Assembly (NCBI GenBank): GCA_036874045.1
Contig: CM072347.1
Location: 8,496,501 to 8,560,500, forward strand
Source of the DNA: Cymodocea nodosa
Taxonomy: Eukaryota > Streptophyta > Magnoliopsida > Alismatales > Cymodoceaceae
Reading direction: 5' to 3'
DNA: 64,000 nt
The notes under the pieces were generated by a model, which saw only the letters and a list, made by a program, of their open reading frames with translations, made no database searches and was not told where the DNA came from. Shown here one piece after another: positions 21,189 to 33,478 of the stretch. Within the stretch, counting starts at the first letter, position 1. Every line of letters begins with the position of its first letter. The position numbers and the translations under genes were made by a program.

Positions 21189-23162
21189 ACTGACATGTTT
21201 ATTCTATTTGTCACTACTTTTCAGTCATGTTTTTAAACTGTGATTTTGTATTTTTAATGTTTTGTGTATTCTGCATTTATTTTTAGAAGAAAAAGAAAGA
21301 AAAAAACTTTAGTTTATGTTTTATTTATCTTACAAGGAAAGAAAAACAAAATATCAATCTAGTTTGTTGGTATCTATTTTGAGAAACCAACTAGCTTACT
21401 TGTGAGCCACCAAAGGTGTAGGAGCCTAGGTTCCACACAAGGCACATATTTAACAATTTATGTTTTGTTGTTAGTTGTTATTTTGTTATATGTTTTACTT
21501 TTATTTGTAAATGAAAAGTTTTTCAGAATCAAAAGTCGGAAGATATTAATGGAGATACAAAAGAACAACGTATGTGATTAATTACTTATCCTGAATTTAT
21601 ATTCATGCACAGTTTGTGGAGTTATTCATTAACTTAAGAAACTAAGTTCGTTGAGTTAGGTGCTAAGTTAACGAAATAGTTTATCATGCCTACTAGTAGA
21701 TATTGAATTTATTGTAAATCTTTTATATTGTGGACAATGCAAAATATAGGTATGGGTGAGAGGTAATTCGATTAAAATTGAAGTATCTTGTCAATTGTAG
21801 GAATTAGGATTGTACTACAAATTTTTGTAGAATTTGATTTTTTTTTTTATGAATATTGCTGTAACTATCTGAAATTTCACTATAACTATCTGAAAACTAT
21901 TTGAAACCTTTCGATAGCTGAAACTATAAAAAATTTTTTTTCTTTCTGATAACTATAATTGTTTGAATGTTATATTTAGAATCTTATAGAAGATACTAGA
22001 ATACTTTACCATTAATACAAATCGGGTATTGTATCTTATGTTTTTACTGAATTTTATGAGTTTAACAGTTTCACAATTTTAAAAAGGAAATCAAAATGCT
22101 TAATTGAAAGTCAAAAAATTATTTGAAATATTGAAATAGCTAAAATGTTGATTTTTGGATTAAATGAAATGTATATAATCAAGGATACATTTAATTTGAT
22201 GGATTAAACTTGTAAAATGATTTATGTGTAAATCTTATTAAACTACAGAAAAAGTATGAGTTTATTGATATGGATTCATATTTCTCAATAGATTGTAAAA
22301 GCAAGATTATATGAGATTTGTGTTTTATTACATCTGTATTAATGAAATACATATATATACCGTGTTGAAAAGAAAAAAAAGGATAAAGAGAAAAAACTTT
22401 GAGAGTTTATTGATTTATTTGATCATGAGCTTGTTGTACTTAAGCATATAGGTATGTAAGGATTGTTGACCTGAAAAAAGACTCTTAAAATCTAGCAACC
22501 TAAGATCCTAATCAGATCTAGGATTGTTGATTGAAAGCTCGATACATGAGTACACTAGAAAGCTCTTGTATGATTCAAGCTTTTCAAATTAACTTTTAAA
22601 GTAAAAATATGCATATACTATTCTAAAAAGATGAAAGTGTTTTATTAAAAGTATAGACATCTTTTGAATCAAGTATATTTTCTATAATTTATGATTTTTT
22701 GAAGTGTGAATCTAGATTAGACTTTTGAAGTTGTTTATCTAAGATACAATTCATTATTCTTCTTGTTTTAATCATATTAAGTTGAATTGTATTTTGATTT
22801 GTATGTAATTGAAATTTATTCTAGAAATCATATTGGAAAATTCAAGATAACAGATGTTTGAAAAATAGATAGTATAACTACCATCTACTTTATGCTAGTA
22901 TATTTTGTATGTAATTTAAGTATTTTTTGAAATATATTTACATGTGGAAGAGGAAAAATAATGTTAAATTAGATTACTGAATTATAGAGAATATCTTTAT
23001 ATTAATCTAATCTTAGTATTCTAAGATACAAAATGAAGAAATATTTTTCAAAAGGAATACTGATTTCTGAAGAAAAGAAATAGTTCTAGCACTTTAGAAA
23101 GATTTGTTAATTAGATCATATTAGTTTGCTAAGGGACTAGCAAAAGTTAGGTACGAGGGAAG
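21189..23162 (+). mobile_element. 3' non-coding tail and polypurine tract of the F-box element
   Basis: No gene. About 22080-22930 aligns with 15170-16080 behind copia element B and, inverted, 22380-23162 with 3871-4683. It ends in GAGGGAAG (23155-23162), a purine tract touching the LTR. This links the F-box region, element B and the minus-strand element at 2010-5593 to one retroelement group. Some GTTGAGTTAGG motifs occur at about 21640. Confidence 0.6.
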
Positions 23163-25150
23163 TGTTTAGAATGAAAAAGCACATAATATTAATGGTTAAA
23201 TAATGGTTAATTGCATAATATTTAGCTTATCATATGAGAATTAAGCCATTATGTTATAATTGCATGATTACATGCTTTAATGAAAGAAGCTACATAATTT
23301 TAGAGAATTAGTGTTAATTAAGTATATTTTTGAACTGTTGGTGAGTATAGGCTTTTTAACTCCTAAAGTATCTGAAATGTCTATTGTTTCAAAAAGTTTT
23401 ATTTTATGTATCGAATAGTTTTATTTTAAATGGTTAAAGAGCATTTTATTATTATTTCAAGAAAGACATGTGTTGTAACATGAATACATGACTTAAGTTG
23501 TTTTTTTAAAAGTTAGATGGTAACTATCTGAAATGCATCTAAGCATCAGATAGTTATGTTTATAATTATCTGAAATACTCTTTTACCATAAAAAAATAGT
23601 GAGACACATGTTGTGACCTAGAAACATGGCTTAAGTTATCTTTCAGAATGTTAGATACTAACTATCCAAACTGCATATAAGCATTAGATACTTATAATTT
23701 GTAAGTATCCAAAAATCCTTTTACCATCGGAAAGTTGTTTTAGATTATTTATTACACATGTTTTACATTATTATTAAGTCGTTGAGTTAAGCTCTACTCA
23801 ACAAGGGAAGACCATTGAATTAATAGTTAAGTTAACAAAGTAAGTCCGTTGAGTTACACTAACCTCACAAACTAGTTATTTACTAATATGCCACTGTTAG
23901 CAATTGTAGAAACAAGAAATTCGAAGGAAAACCACAATTGCACATATCACGTAGAATTTAAATAGTGGAATGAAGAAGAAATCACCATCATTGATATGAA
24001 TGAAGGAAATCCAACTAATCATTTAGGCAGAAGTAGTTACTACTAAAAGAAATATAAAAGGAAGAGGAGAAGAACGAAGAAAAAGTATGGAAAAAGTGGA
24101 GAATCACGCTAACTATAGGCAGCGTCGTTAGTTCTTTTAAGCTCCATAACACTACCATAATTGCCAACCATCGGAGGTTTGTGAGGATACTTTCCGAATG
24201 TCAGGTCAATTTCGAGCTAAACATGGTGATTGACAACCACTGTGAGGAGTGATCACGTTATAGGAAGGAAAGCCATTTTCACCAAATACCGACTCATATC
24301 TCAAGAGATCGTAAAGCTTCTAGTCTTGGTTTTGGGTTGATGCCAATATACTGAAGAGGAGATCAACTTACAAGTCTCGATTTGCGATTCTATAGGGAGA
24401 AGAGGCGTAACTATAAGTGATTAAGTTTTCAGTAGTGTAATCATGTCAATGTAATGATAGAAGTTCTTACTATCGATAGAGATTTTTTACATTTCACCTT
24501 TTGTTCGTCTTCAGGAACATATCAAAACAAAAATCCCAAAAACAAAACTAATTATCTGTGTTTGTAGTTAGCATTTATATGTTGTATTGTTTGTTTTGTA
24601 TCATGGTTAATGTTATTATTATTAGTATTGTGAATGTTTTATGTTTAGTTGATTTAGAAAATAGAAAATAGAAAATAGTTTTATTGATTACTGAAATTGA
24701 TTCGTACAAAATACCCAAAATCTTAATGGTTACTGTTTGAAATATCTGAATGTTAGTATTGATTAATGATAAACATCGTATAAACTAACATTAAAAGCTT
24801 AATTGATGTTATTTACATTCTATGGAACTACCTAATAGATGGCCAAATTCCTCTATGAATAGCAACGTTTAATTGGAAGTTACTAGGTAGGCTCGTAGAG
24901 TTAAGTCTATGAGGATAGTCCATTGAGTAACTGTAACTCCACAAACTAAGTCTGTTGAGTTAGTAGTAAATCAATAGAGTGCTTAATTTAACACACAAAC
25001 CTGTGGTTGTAAAAATCATACTAAAAACTGTTTAACTCAGTCCTTATGGGATCGACTTGTATTTGTACTCAAATATAATAAACATTGTGCACTTGTAGTT
25101 AAAACTAAATTGGACTTAATATCTAATTTGTGTGAAAATTGTTTGTTTAC
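23163..25150 (+). mobile_element. LTR of TGTTTAGAATG family, copy 5 (3' LTR of the F-box element)
   Basis: It starts TGTTTAGAATG straight after the purine tract and ends near TTGTTTGTTTACA at about 25150, so it is about 2 kb in the sense orientation. All landmarks of the copy at 2010-3870 are present in inverted order, including GATCACGT..AGGAAGG, GTTGATGCCAATATACTGAAG and the edge block ATGGGATCGACTTG (about 25047). Compared with the minus-strand copies it has many single-base changes, so it is older or a separate subfamily. The right border is approximate. Confidence 0.7.
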
Positions 25151-26130
25151 AACTAAATGAGAATTTACACATAAAAGTAAACAAAGCAAACCACCATCCA
25201 TCTCCCAAATGCAGCCCTTACCTTTCTTCTACTAAGAGGATGTCCACAAAAGAGGGAAGATAGTTGAGTAGGCCAAGATGTGCTTCAACCACGAACCCTG
25301 AACTCACCAAGGAGGCTTCTTGTCTTCCTACACATGCCAAGCTTCCAAGAGGAGAAGAGGAGGAGCAATCTTCCTTCTTCACCTTGTAGTGGCCACCGTA
25401 GGGGAGAGAACACCACAACCAAGCTTGTTCATAAGATGGGAGGAGGAGTTGATGGCTTGTAGGAAATCAAGATGGAGAAGTGTATAAAAGAGAGGGAAGG
25501 AAGAGGGCTTTGGGTGTCCTTATATAGAAGCCTTAAGTGTTGGAGTTGATCTCCACCACTTATTTGATATAAGGGTCCAAAATCATCCTCCATTATTTTC
25601 TTTTGTTTACACCTACAAAACTCAATTAAAAAACATCAAAACATTCAAGGGATAAAGTTAAATCAACTAGGATACATGAGTAACTGATAAAAGTTCAATA
25701 TCATTGAATTCCAGAAATACTTGTGTACTTTATTTACCCTAATCAACTTAAGTGTTAAAATGAAATTATCCTAATTAATAAAACTATATTAAAAGTACAT
25801 GTAAGGCCAATCAAGATACAATTGTGTTTCCATGAAGTACAAAACTAAGATAGAGTCTTATTTATATAGTATTTTTCCATTTAAGCACATGTTCAAATAA
25901 ATCATCAAAATGCGTCAATAAATTGAATTTCACTTAAGCACATCTAAATGTGGATCTTTAAAAGCATAAAATGCATCCATTAAGTATATGAAATATGCAT
26001 AAATTATGACTCTACATTTATACTGAAATTGCTGAAACTTTCTAACATTATTTAGTTGAAGAAAGGAAATTATTTTCCATTTATTTCACTTCAGTAGAGA
26101 TGAAAAATCATTTCTAGCTATCTTTGTATA
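25151..26130 (-). other. LTR- or leader-like unassigned sequence
   Basis: No coding gene. About 25190-25560 is GC-richer. Read on the minus strand it has a TATATAAGGACACCC box (about 25545-25520) followed by a pyrimidine-rich transcribed-leader type sequence, as in LTRs of plant Gypsy elements. About 25560-26130 is AT-rich with nothing recognisable. Assignment to an old LTR is inference. Confidence 0.3.
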
Positions 26131-27220
26131 GTTTCAACCATTATGTAGAGAACCACACTCACTATCGATAGTGTTGGATGTTCCTTAAGCTCCCACCGCT
26201 ACCATTACCACCATTATTACCATCTATCGAAGGTCTGTGAGGATACTTTCCAAATGTCGAGTTGATTACAAGCAAAACATAGTGACTAAGAATCATTATG
26301 AGGAGTGATCGCATCATAGGAAGGAAAGATATTTTCACCAAGTACCGAATCATCTCTCAGGAGACAGCAAAACTTCTAACCTTGGTTTCAGGTTGATGCT
26401 GCTATGTTGAAGAGGAGATCAACTTACAAAAGTTTAGGTTCACAATCTAGTAAGAAGAAAAGCACTTGACAATAAGTGATTAAGTTTTCAAATGTGTAAC
26501 CGTGTCGCATGTAGTGATGAAAGTTCTTTTATTATCGATAGATAATTTTACCTTTTATGAATCGTCCATCTTGAGGAACAAAACAAAAACAAAAACCAAT
26601 ATATGTTTACATTTACATCATTGTGTTTATCAAGATCTGTGTTTGTATCATATGTGTTTGTTTAAATGTTTTGTGTTTATCGTATTACAATTTATATAGA
26701 ATTGTATGATTTAGTATCGAAAATAGTTAGTATAAATCTCTGGAATCATTATTGATTTGTTTACTATTTAGAGTATTTGAATGCTATAATTGATCAATGA
26801 TAAATTTAATACAAAAATAGCATTTAAAGTGAGTGAAAGAGGTTGTTTGCAATATGTGGAATTGCCCAATGAATGGCCATGTTCTTCTGCAATTAAAAAT
26901 ACTAAGAGGAAGTTGCCATACAGCTCATTAAGTTAACTATAACTCAACGAGGGAAGTTCGTTGAGTTAACTATAACTCTACAAACTTAATCCATTGAGTT
27001 AACTGTAAATTAACAAAGTGAACAAATTAGAGTATTCACCAAACTCTAGCTATGAAAATTTAAAGAGTAAAGTTAATTTCAATCATTCCCTTTGAGTTCG
27101 ACTTGTACATGCACACTTATATAATAGATGTTGTGCACTTTCAGTCAATTTAACGAACTAAGTTATTGAAATTAAATCTTATTCGTGAAATTACTTGTTA
27201 CTTATAAAAAAATATACTTA
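26131..27220 (+). mobile_element. Partial, diverged LTR of TGTTTAGAATG family, copy 6
   Basis: From about 26157 the sequence follows the second half of the LTR at 23163-25150: GGTCTGTGAGGATACTTTCC, GAGGAGTGATCGCATCATAGG, then GGAATTGCCCAATGAATGGCC and the edge block TTGAGTTCGACTTGTACATG at about 27094. The first half is missing. It is followed at once by the copia element C internal region, so either C's left part or this LTR was rearranged. Confidence 0.6.
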
Positions 27221-27224
27221 AGCT

Positions 27225-30069
27225 GATAAGACAATACTCATTGGTGTATTTTTCACTTTAGTGTTATCTAAACCAAACCTCTTTAATAAAAACTCAATTT
27301 ATGCATTAGAGTTTCCAACTAAAAATTCTGCAAGTGATGCATACTTAATAGCTTCTAGTGAAAATGAGTGGTTGTGGCATAAAAGATTAGGACATGTAAA
27401 TATGAGAACCTTCAAGAAATTGACCAAACATGATTTTGTTAGAGGTGTGCCTAAACTTAGATTTAAAAGTGATAAACCATGTAGTGACTGTATTGTTGGA
27501 AAATAGAAGAAATCAACACATAAAAACATAGATGATATTGTCACTAGTCAGCCATTGGAATTACTGTATCTAGACTTATTTGGTATTACATAGATAGCCT
27601 AGGAGGAAGAAAATACACTTTAGTAGTTGTTGATGACTTCACAAGATTTACCTAGGTTATATTCTTGACACATAAAAATGAAGACTATACTAAATTCAAA
27701 CATCTTTGCATCAGAATTCAAAATGAAAAAGAATTAACTATAAATTAGAAGTGATCATGGGGGAAAATTTGAAAATAATGAGTTTGAAGAACTATGTAAT
27801 TCATTTGGAATAGCACATGAGTTCTCTTTTCCAAGAACCCTAGCTCAAAGTGGAGTTGTAGAAAGGAAGAATAGGTTAGTTCAAGAGATGGTAAGAAAAA
27901 TTTTAAATGCATCAGATCTACCAAAGTTCTTATGGGTAGAAGTCGTTAGTACATGTCACATAATTAATAGAACTCATCTTAGGCCCATACTATAAAAATA
28001 GCTTTTGAGTTATGGCATGGAAAAACACCTAATGTTAGATATTTTAAAATATTTAGCTCTAAATGCTATGTCCTTAATACAAGAGATCAAAAAGACAAAT
28101 TTGATGCTAAATCTGATCCTACACTATTTATTAGATATTCATCTAGAAGTAAAGTATACAAAATTTATTTTGAAAAGGGAAGAAGAGTGGAAGAATCTAT
28201 TGATGTATCATTTGATGAAGACTTAACAAGTAAACTAAAGCAACTAGAGATAGACAATGAAAGTCAAGATGAACTGGAAAATTAGAGAAATTCATAGAAA
28301 AGGAGATCACTACATTGCCAACATCTAGTTTAATTGAAAAATTGTGAAAAACCAAATCTAGACGTCCTATAGCATAGATTATTAGTAACATCAATCAAGG
28401 TGTTCAAACAAGAAGTAAAATTCAAAATGTTTAAAATTATTCTGCATTTGTATCTGAATTTGAGCCCAAAATAGTTGAAGAAGCCTATAATGATGATTAT
28501 TGGATTATGGCTATACAAGAACAACTAAATCAATTTAAAAAGAATGATGTTTGGGAACTAATTGAAAGACCCACTAGAAAATCAATCATTGGAACAAAAT
28601 CGGTATTTAGAAACAAATTGGATAATGATAGAAGTATAATCAAAAAAAGGCTAGACTTGTTGCTTAGGGTTATAACCAATAGGAGTGAATCAACTACGAG
28701 GAAACTTTTGCACTTGTTACTAGACTTGAGGTAATCAAGATGTTACTTGCTTTTGCTAATAGTATGAAAATAAAGTTATTTCAAATGAATGTGAAGAGTG
28801 CATTTCTAAATGGAATTCCACAAGAAGAAGTGTATGTAAGACAACCCCCAAGATTTGAAAATTAAGAAAGACCAAGTCATGTATATAAATTAAACAAGGC
28901 ACTGTATGGTCTGAAACAAGCACTAAGAGCATAATATGACAAGCTTAAAGAGTTTTTGCTTAATAATCAGTTTAGTATAGGAACATTAGACAATACCTTA
29001 TTCATCAAATTAGTAAACTTACATGTTAACCATTCAGATCTATGTTGATGATATTATTTTTAATGCAACAAATGAAAATTTGTGTCATGATTTTCAACAT
29101 TTAATGCAAAATGAATTCAAGATGAGTCTTATAGGAGAATTTAAATTCTTCTTAGGATTATAAGTTCATCAGCTACAAGATGACATTTTTATAAACTAAG
29201 AAAAATTCTGTAAAAAAATTCTATAAAGAGATTCTAACAAAATTGGTATGGACAAATCCAAAGAAACCAACACTCCTATGAATTCAAATGAAAAATTTGA
29301 TAAAGATAATTCTGGTATTGCTGTAGATCAAAAGAAATACAAAGGAATGATTGGATCACTTTTGTATTTAATAATTAGTAGGCCAGATATTATGTTCAAT
29401 GTGTGTGCATGTTCAAGATATTAGGCCTCTCCAAAAGAATCACATTTGAAAGTAGTCAAATGTATTTTTAAGTACTTACATGGTACAAAGGATTTTGGCT
29501 TATTCTATTCATCACATAGTAATTTAATGCTAACATGATACAGTGATGCTAATTATGTAGGATGCAAATCAGATAGAAAGAGTACCAATGGAACATGTCA
29601 ACTACTTGACCACTCATTTGTCTCATGGTTCAATAGAAAACAAAATTGTATGGCTCTATCTACCACTGAAGCAAAATATATTGCAATAGGATTGTGTTCT
29701 ACTCAAATCTTATTGATGCAACAGACATTGGCTAATTATAGGCTTAAATTTTAGAACACTATAATTTACTATAACAATAACAATGCTATCAACTTATCCA
29801 AAAATACTATGCTACATTCAAGAGTTAAGCATATCAAGATTAGACACTACTTTCTAAGAGATCATGTTGAAAAATGTCACATATCACTAGAATATGTCTC
29901 TACAATAGATCAACTTGCAGATATTTTCTCCAAGCCCTTAATTCAATCAACATTTAATCATATTAGACAAAAATTAGGCATTCGTTCTATCCATGACTTA
30001 CGATATATTTCTCCATGTTTATTATCTTCACATCTCAAGCTCACCAAATGGGAGCTTGTTTTCTACTAA
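27225..30069 (+). pseudogene. Copia element C polyprotein (SIRE-like; PR/GAG-pre-integrase to RNase H, broken)
   Basis: The region opens with NSIYALEFPTKNSASDAYLI and WLWHKRLGHVNMRTFKKLTK (about 27375), the GAG-pre-integrase, followed by CSDCIVGK. Integrase has the HG-G second-Asp motif region (about 27753) and SGVVERKNR (about 27850), the Glu motif. RT begins at about 28507 (MAIQEQLNQFKKNDVWELIE) and has the intact active site IYVDDIIF at about 29040. RNase H has KSDRKSTNGTCQLL (about 29565), ALSTTEAKYIA and DIFSKPLIQSTFNHIRQKLG, ending near 30069. Frameshifts and stops are common. The gag part is missing on the left. YVDDIIF and the C-terminal form are typical of the SIRE/Maximus lineage; element D at 53.4-61.4 kb is its close relative on the other strand. 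Confidence 0.9.
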
Positions 30070-30335
30070 CATGTCTTTTTATAGGAATTTAGCTAATGTA
30101 TCTTTTTAGGGGGGAGAAAAATATACTAACTCTACCTACCAACCCTTTTTGGACAATGACAAAAAAGAGGGAGAAAAATAGCATTGATATATGGGCAACA
30201 CAAAGATAGGGGGAGAATGATAATGGATGGTTTTAGAATTTCTTTGTGTATGATTATTTGTATAGAAATAATATAGAGAGCGAAATACATGTAACTAACT
30301 ATAAAAGTTTTTGCCATTATCAAAAAGGAGGAGAT
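30070..30335 (+). other. Element C 3' spacer with polypurine tracts
   Basis: Non-coding. Three G-rich purine runs occur: TTAGGGGGGAGAAAAA (about 30106), GATAGGGGGAGAATGA (about 30206) and CAAAAAGGAGGAGAT (30321-30335). The last touches the LTR and is the likely priming tract. Multiple purine runs after RNase H are usual in SIRE-type elements. Confidence 0.6.
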
Positions 30336-31607
30336 TGAAATGACCTCTAAATTTTGATAATGTAAAAATCTATGTGAGGACTTAAAATGTATTTTGTAGG
30401 TTCAAATGAAGTGAAGATTGATTCAATAGAACTCTAAAGAAAATCATTGAGTTGCAAGAAAATCAGATGGTTTCCAAGAAATCGGATAGTTTTAGAATTG
30501 ATCGAAAGGTTCCCTTGCAAATTGGATAGTTTCACAGCTAAACGTAAGGTTTCATAGTTTTTTGAAAGATTTCAAGTTAAATTATTCGAAATTTGAATTA
30601 CAAAAACAACTGCAAAGAAGGATAGGTCAATTAGATAGTTTCAAATAAAATCAAAAGGTTTCAGACTAAACATTCTAAAACTAAATGATCTTATGTGCAA
30701 AACTTAAAGACCTACAAGACAAGCATGAAAGAAAACTTTCTTAAGACTTCGAATAGTTTCAGGATGTCTTTTAAAAGGTTTCAAATGAAACAGTTTGAAA
30801 GACAAGTAATTTTGGAAGGTTTCTAATCAAACAAACTGACTAAAAGTGACTTCACGTGACAAACTTAAAAACTCACATGACAAGCATAAAAAGAAGACTT
30901 CTTAAACCTTTAGATAATTTTAGGAAGTTTTTTGGAAGGTTTCAACTAAAACAGTCCAAAGAATAGATAAATTTGGAAGGTTTCAAAAAGACATTATACT
31001 TAATGGTAACTTTTTATATTTGAGACTGATAGTTTAGTAAGTACAATAGGTTGAATAACATTGGAGTAACTTTTGATCGTTATACTCCTTGGTATAAAAA
31101 GGAACCAAGGGTAAAATGAAAGACAATGATAAAATCATATACAAACAAATTTAGTGAGAGTTATAGAGTGAAAAAGAAAAGTTAGAATTCTTACAGATAT
31201 AACAAGCTCAAGTAGAAGATCTATTAAGCTGATTCAAGTTGAAAAACTCTCTACGTTCAAATCTCTAATTGAAGGAAAATTGTTGGTTTGTTGAAGTTTC
31301 TATCAAAAAACTTCTAAGAAGTATTGGTTAGAGCTACGACTAGAAAACTTAAGTGTAATTGGTTTTTACTTTGACCTGAAAGTAAGTGTATAAGTAGAAT
31401 CTGATAATAAAGCCTAAGGTGTACCTTAGGGGTAGACTAATTGTCAGGGGTGAACCACTTAAAATTCTTTATGTGTCTTTGTTCTTTAATTCCTTCTTCT
31501 TTATTATGTTTAAGTTTATTGGATTGTTGATTATTTAATCAAGCTTAAACTATTAAACCATTTAGTATAAGATAAAAGAAAAATTATCAAAAACATTCAA
31601 TCTTTAC
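30336..31607 (+). mobile_element. 3' LTR of copia element C (SIRE-like, end truncated)
   Basis: It starts TGAAATGACC after the purine tract and shows TTTTGATAATG, the usual start of SIRE LTRs. About 30440-31000 is filled with GGAAGGTTTC, ATCGGATAGTTT and AAACAGTTTGAAAG type repeats. The second half matches, inverted, 53416-53620 and 59542-59740. The alignment to those LTRs stops about 40 bp before their end, at about 31607, where another copia RT begins. Confidence 0.7.
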
Positions 31608-31800
31608 CATTCAAGAAACTTATTCTTTGATAGCTAAATTCACATTTGTAAGAATTATATTGACTATTGTTGCATATTTATATTTGAAATTACATTAAAT
31701 AGATGTAAAGACTACATTTCTAAATAGAGATTTGTAGGAAGAAATTTACATATCACAACCTTATGATTTTCATGTGGAAGGACATAAGGATAAAGTGTGT
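31608..31800 (+). pseudogene. Copia element F, RT fragment (left part)
   Basis: Translation gives ETYSLIAKFTFVRIIL and MDVKTTFLNRDL, the conserved start of the copia RT fingers/palm, ending in GHKDKVC at 31800. The reading continues at 33479 after a 1678-bp solo LTR. The region follows a truncated LTR of a different element, so its own 5' part is lost. Confidence 0.8.
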
Positions 31801-33478
31801 TGTTGAGTATTTTTGTTTTGATGATGTGTGCTAAATGAAAATAATCATATTTGCTCAATTACTATTGCTTGTGAAAAGAAATTAAAATCATCAATTAATA
31901 CAGAAAAAGCTTACTGATATAAATACTTGTCTGTATTGGATCTGAAGTTAATATCTAGTCGTTTCGTTGCATTAATTTCTCATTTAGCTAAACATTAAGT
32001 TAACGTGTGTTTTTATTGAAAAGTATGATATGTTTTAATGTTATATCTTCTGTATCATGAACAGTGCACGTTTAGACAACTCGTTAAGTTAGAGTTTTGT
32101 TTGTATAGAGGTCACGTGAGAACTCGTTAAGTTAGAGGCTTAAAGATTAAAATAGGTCACGTGATAACTCGTTAAGTTAGTGAGTAAAAGAAGAGACGAA
32201 CTCGTTAAGTTAGTGTTATACACGTGGTGAAATTATAAGTTACAAATGTTGTATTGTATCACGGGAGGTGCACATGTTTAACTCGTTAAGTTAACATAAC
32301 TAAACGCGTTGAGTTGCTATATTGAACACTAAGGCAACGCGTTAGGTTAGTGTTATAAACTTAAGTTGTTATTTTTTGCACGTGGTAAAATTCTTATTAT
32401 AAAAACATTTGTTTATTATTGGTTCGTTGAATTATCATAACACAACGGAAATGGTTCGTTCAGTTATCATAACACAACGGAAATGGTTCGTTGAGTTATC
32501 ATAACACAACGGAAATGGTTCGTTGAGTTATCATAACACAACGGAGATGGTTCGTTGAGATAGCATAACACCACAGACTTAGTTTGTTGAGTTAGCTACA
32601 GTACTTGTCACGTGAAATGGCACATGAGGAACTCGTTAAGTTAAAAACGTTAAGTTATATATATACTTGTGTTACTCGTTTAGTTAACATTAAAGTAACG
32701 ACTTCTTATTACACTGATGAAAAACTTTTGGACGAGAAAGTTTATTTTGCAGGAAATTTTTCAAAGATTCAAGACTGATGATTAAAGAAAATTCTAAATA
32801 TAAACGTGGGTTAGGACGTGTGTGTTTCGATGAAGGAAAAAGAAAAGATGTGGAGAAGTGGAAAACTGGTAGTGGTTAAACGTGAAGGATATGCATGAAA
32901 TGAAGATACAGTATAAAAGGCATAGAATTCTCGTTGATCAAACCATCCTTGCACACAAAACGAAAAATCTTTTCAAGGATCAAACCATCCCTGCACACCA
33001 AAAGAAAAATCTTTTTCAGGGACCAAAAACACCTTCTCGAGGAAAATCTCTCAAGTGGAAGAAAGTTTAGTGAAGCATAAAAAGGTAAGATTTTTGTCAC
33101 TGAAGATTTGAAGTATCAGAAGAAAGCAAATTCGGTGAAGCATGAAAAGACAAGATATTCGTCATTGAAGAATTGCTGAAGAAGAAAAAGAAGAAGAAGA
33201 AAGATCTCAAACAGGGAGAAAAACTTTAAATTCCGTAAATTAGTTTTCTCTGTTTGTAGTTATGAAATTGTTTAGATGATACATGGTATCGAAATATAAT
33301 TGCATGTACAATTTCTAAGGAGAATTGAATTGTATATTGTAATTGAAACATTGAATAAAAATGATTTTATGAAAACAATGTCTTGACTTGTTTTTGAGTT
33401 TTAAAGTTTCAATTATATTTCAGAAAATATTAAAAATACACAATTCACCCCCCTCTTGTGTAACCATACGATCCTACA
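31801..33478 (+). mobile_element. Solo LTR (SIRE-like) inserted in copia F RT
   Basis: The 1678-bp unit starts TGTTGAGTATTTTTG and ends CGATCCTACA. It is flanked by exact TGTGT duplications at 31796-31800 and 33479-33483, with no internal region. The 3' end has CACCCCCCTCTTGTGTAACC (about 33447), typical of SIRE LTR ends. Removing it and one TGTGT rejoins the RT frame (KVC-KLN). Inside are GTTAAGTTAG/TAACTCG motifs, a 32-bp tandem array (32421-32575), and a ~100-bp stretch (about 32270-32370) matching, inverted, the LTR at about 3460-3545. Confidence 0.88.
32421..32575. repeat. 32-bp tandem repeat array, about five copies
   Basis: Units start at 32421, 32453, 32485, 32517 and 32549. Each is GGTTCGTTGAGTTATCATAA plus CACAACGGAAAT with few changes. 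Each unit contains the inverted repeat CGTTGAGTTA-TCA-TAACACAACG, perfect except for the unpaired A positions. Regular spacing of paired half-sites suggests an enhancer-like LTR array. Confidence 0.85.

Noticed and set aside
25280..25462. Small plus and minus frames at 25218-25462 as genes
   Set aside because: They lie in a leader-like GC-richer part of a probable LTR and show no domain, conserved start or splice support.
32421..32575. CRISPR-like array
   Set aside because: Units are contiguous with no unique spacers, in plant LTR DNA; it is a simple tandem repeat.
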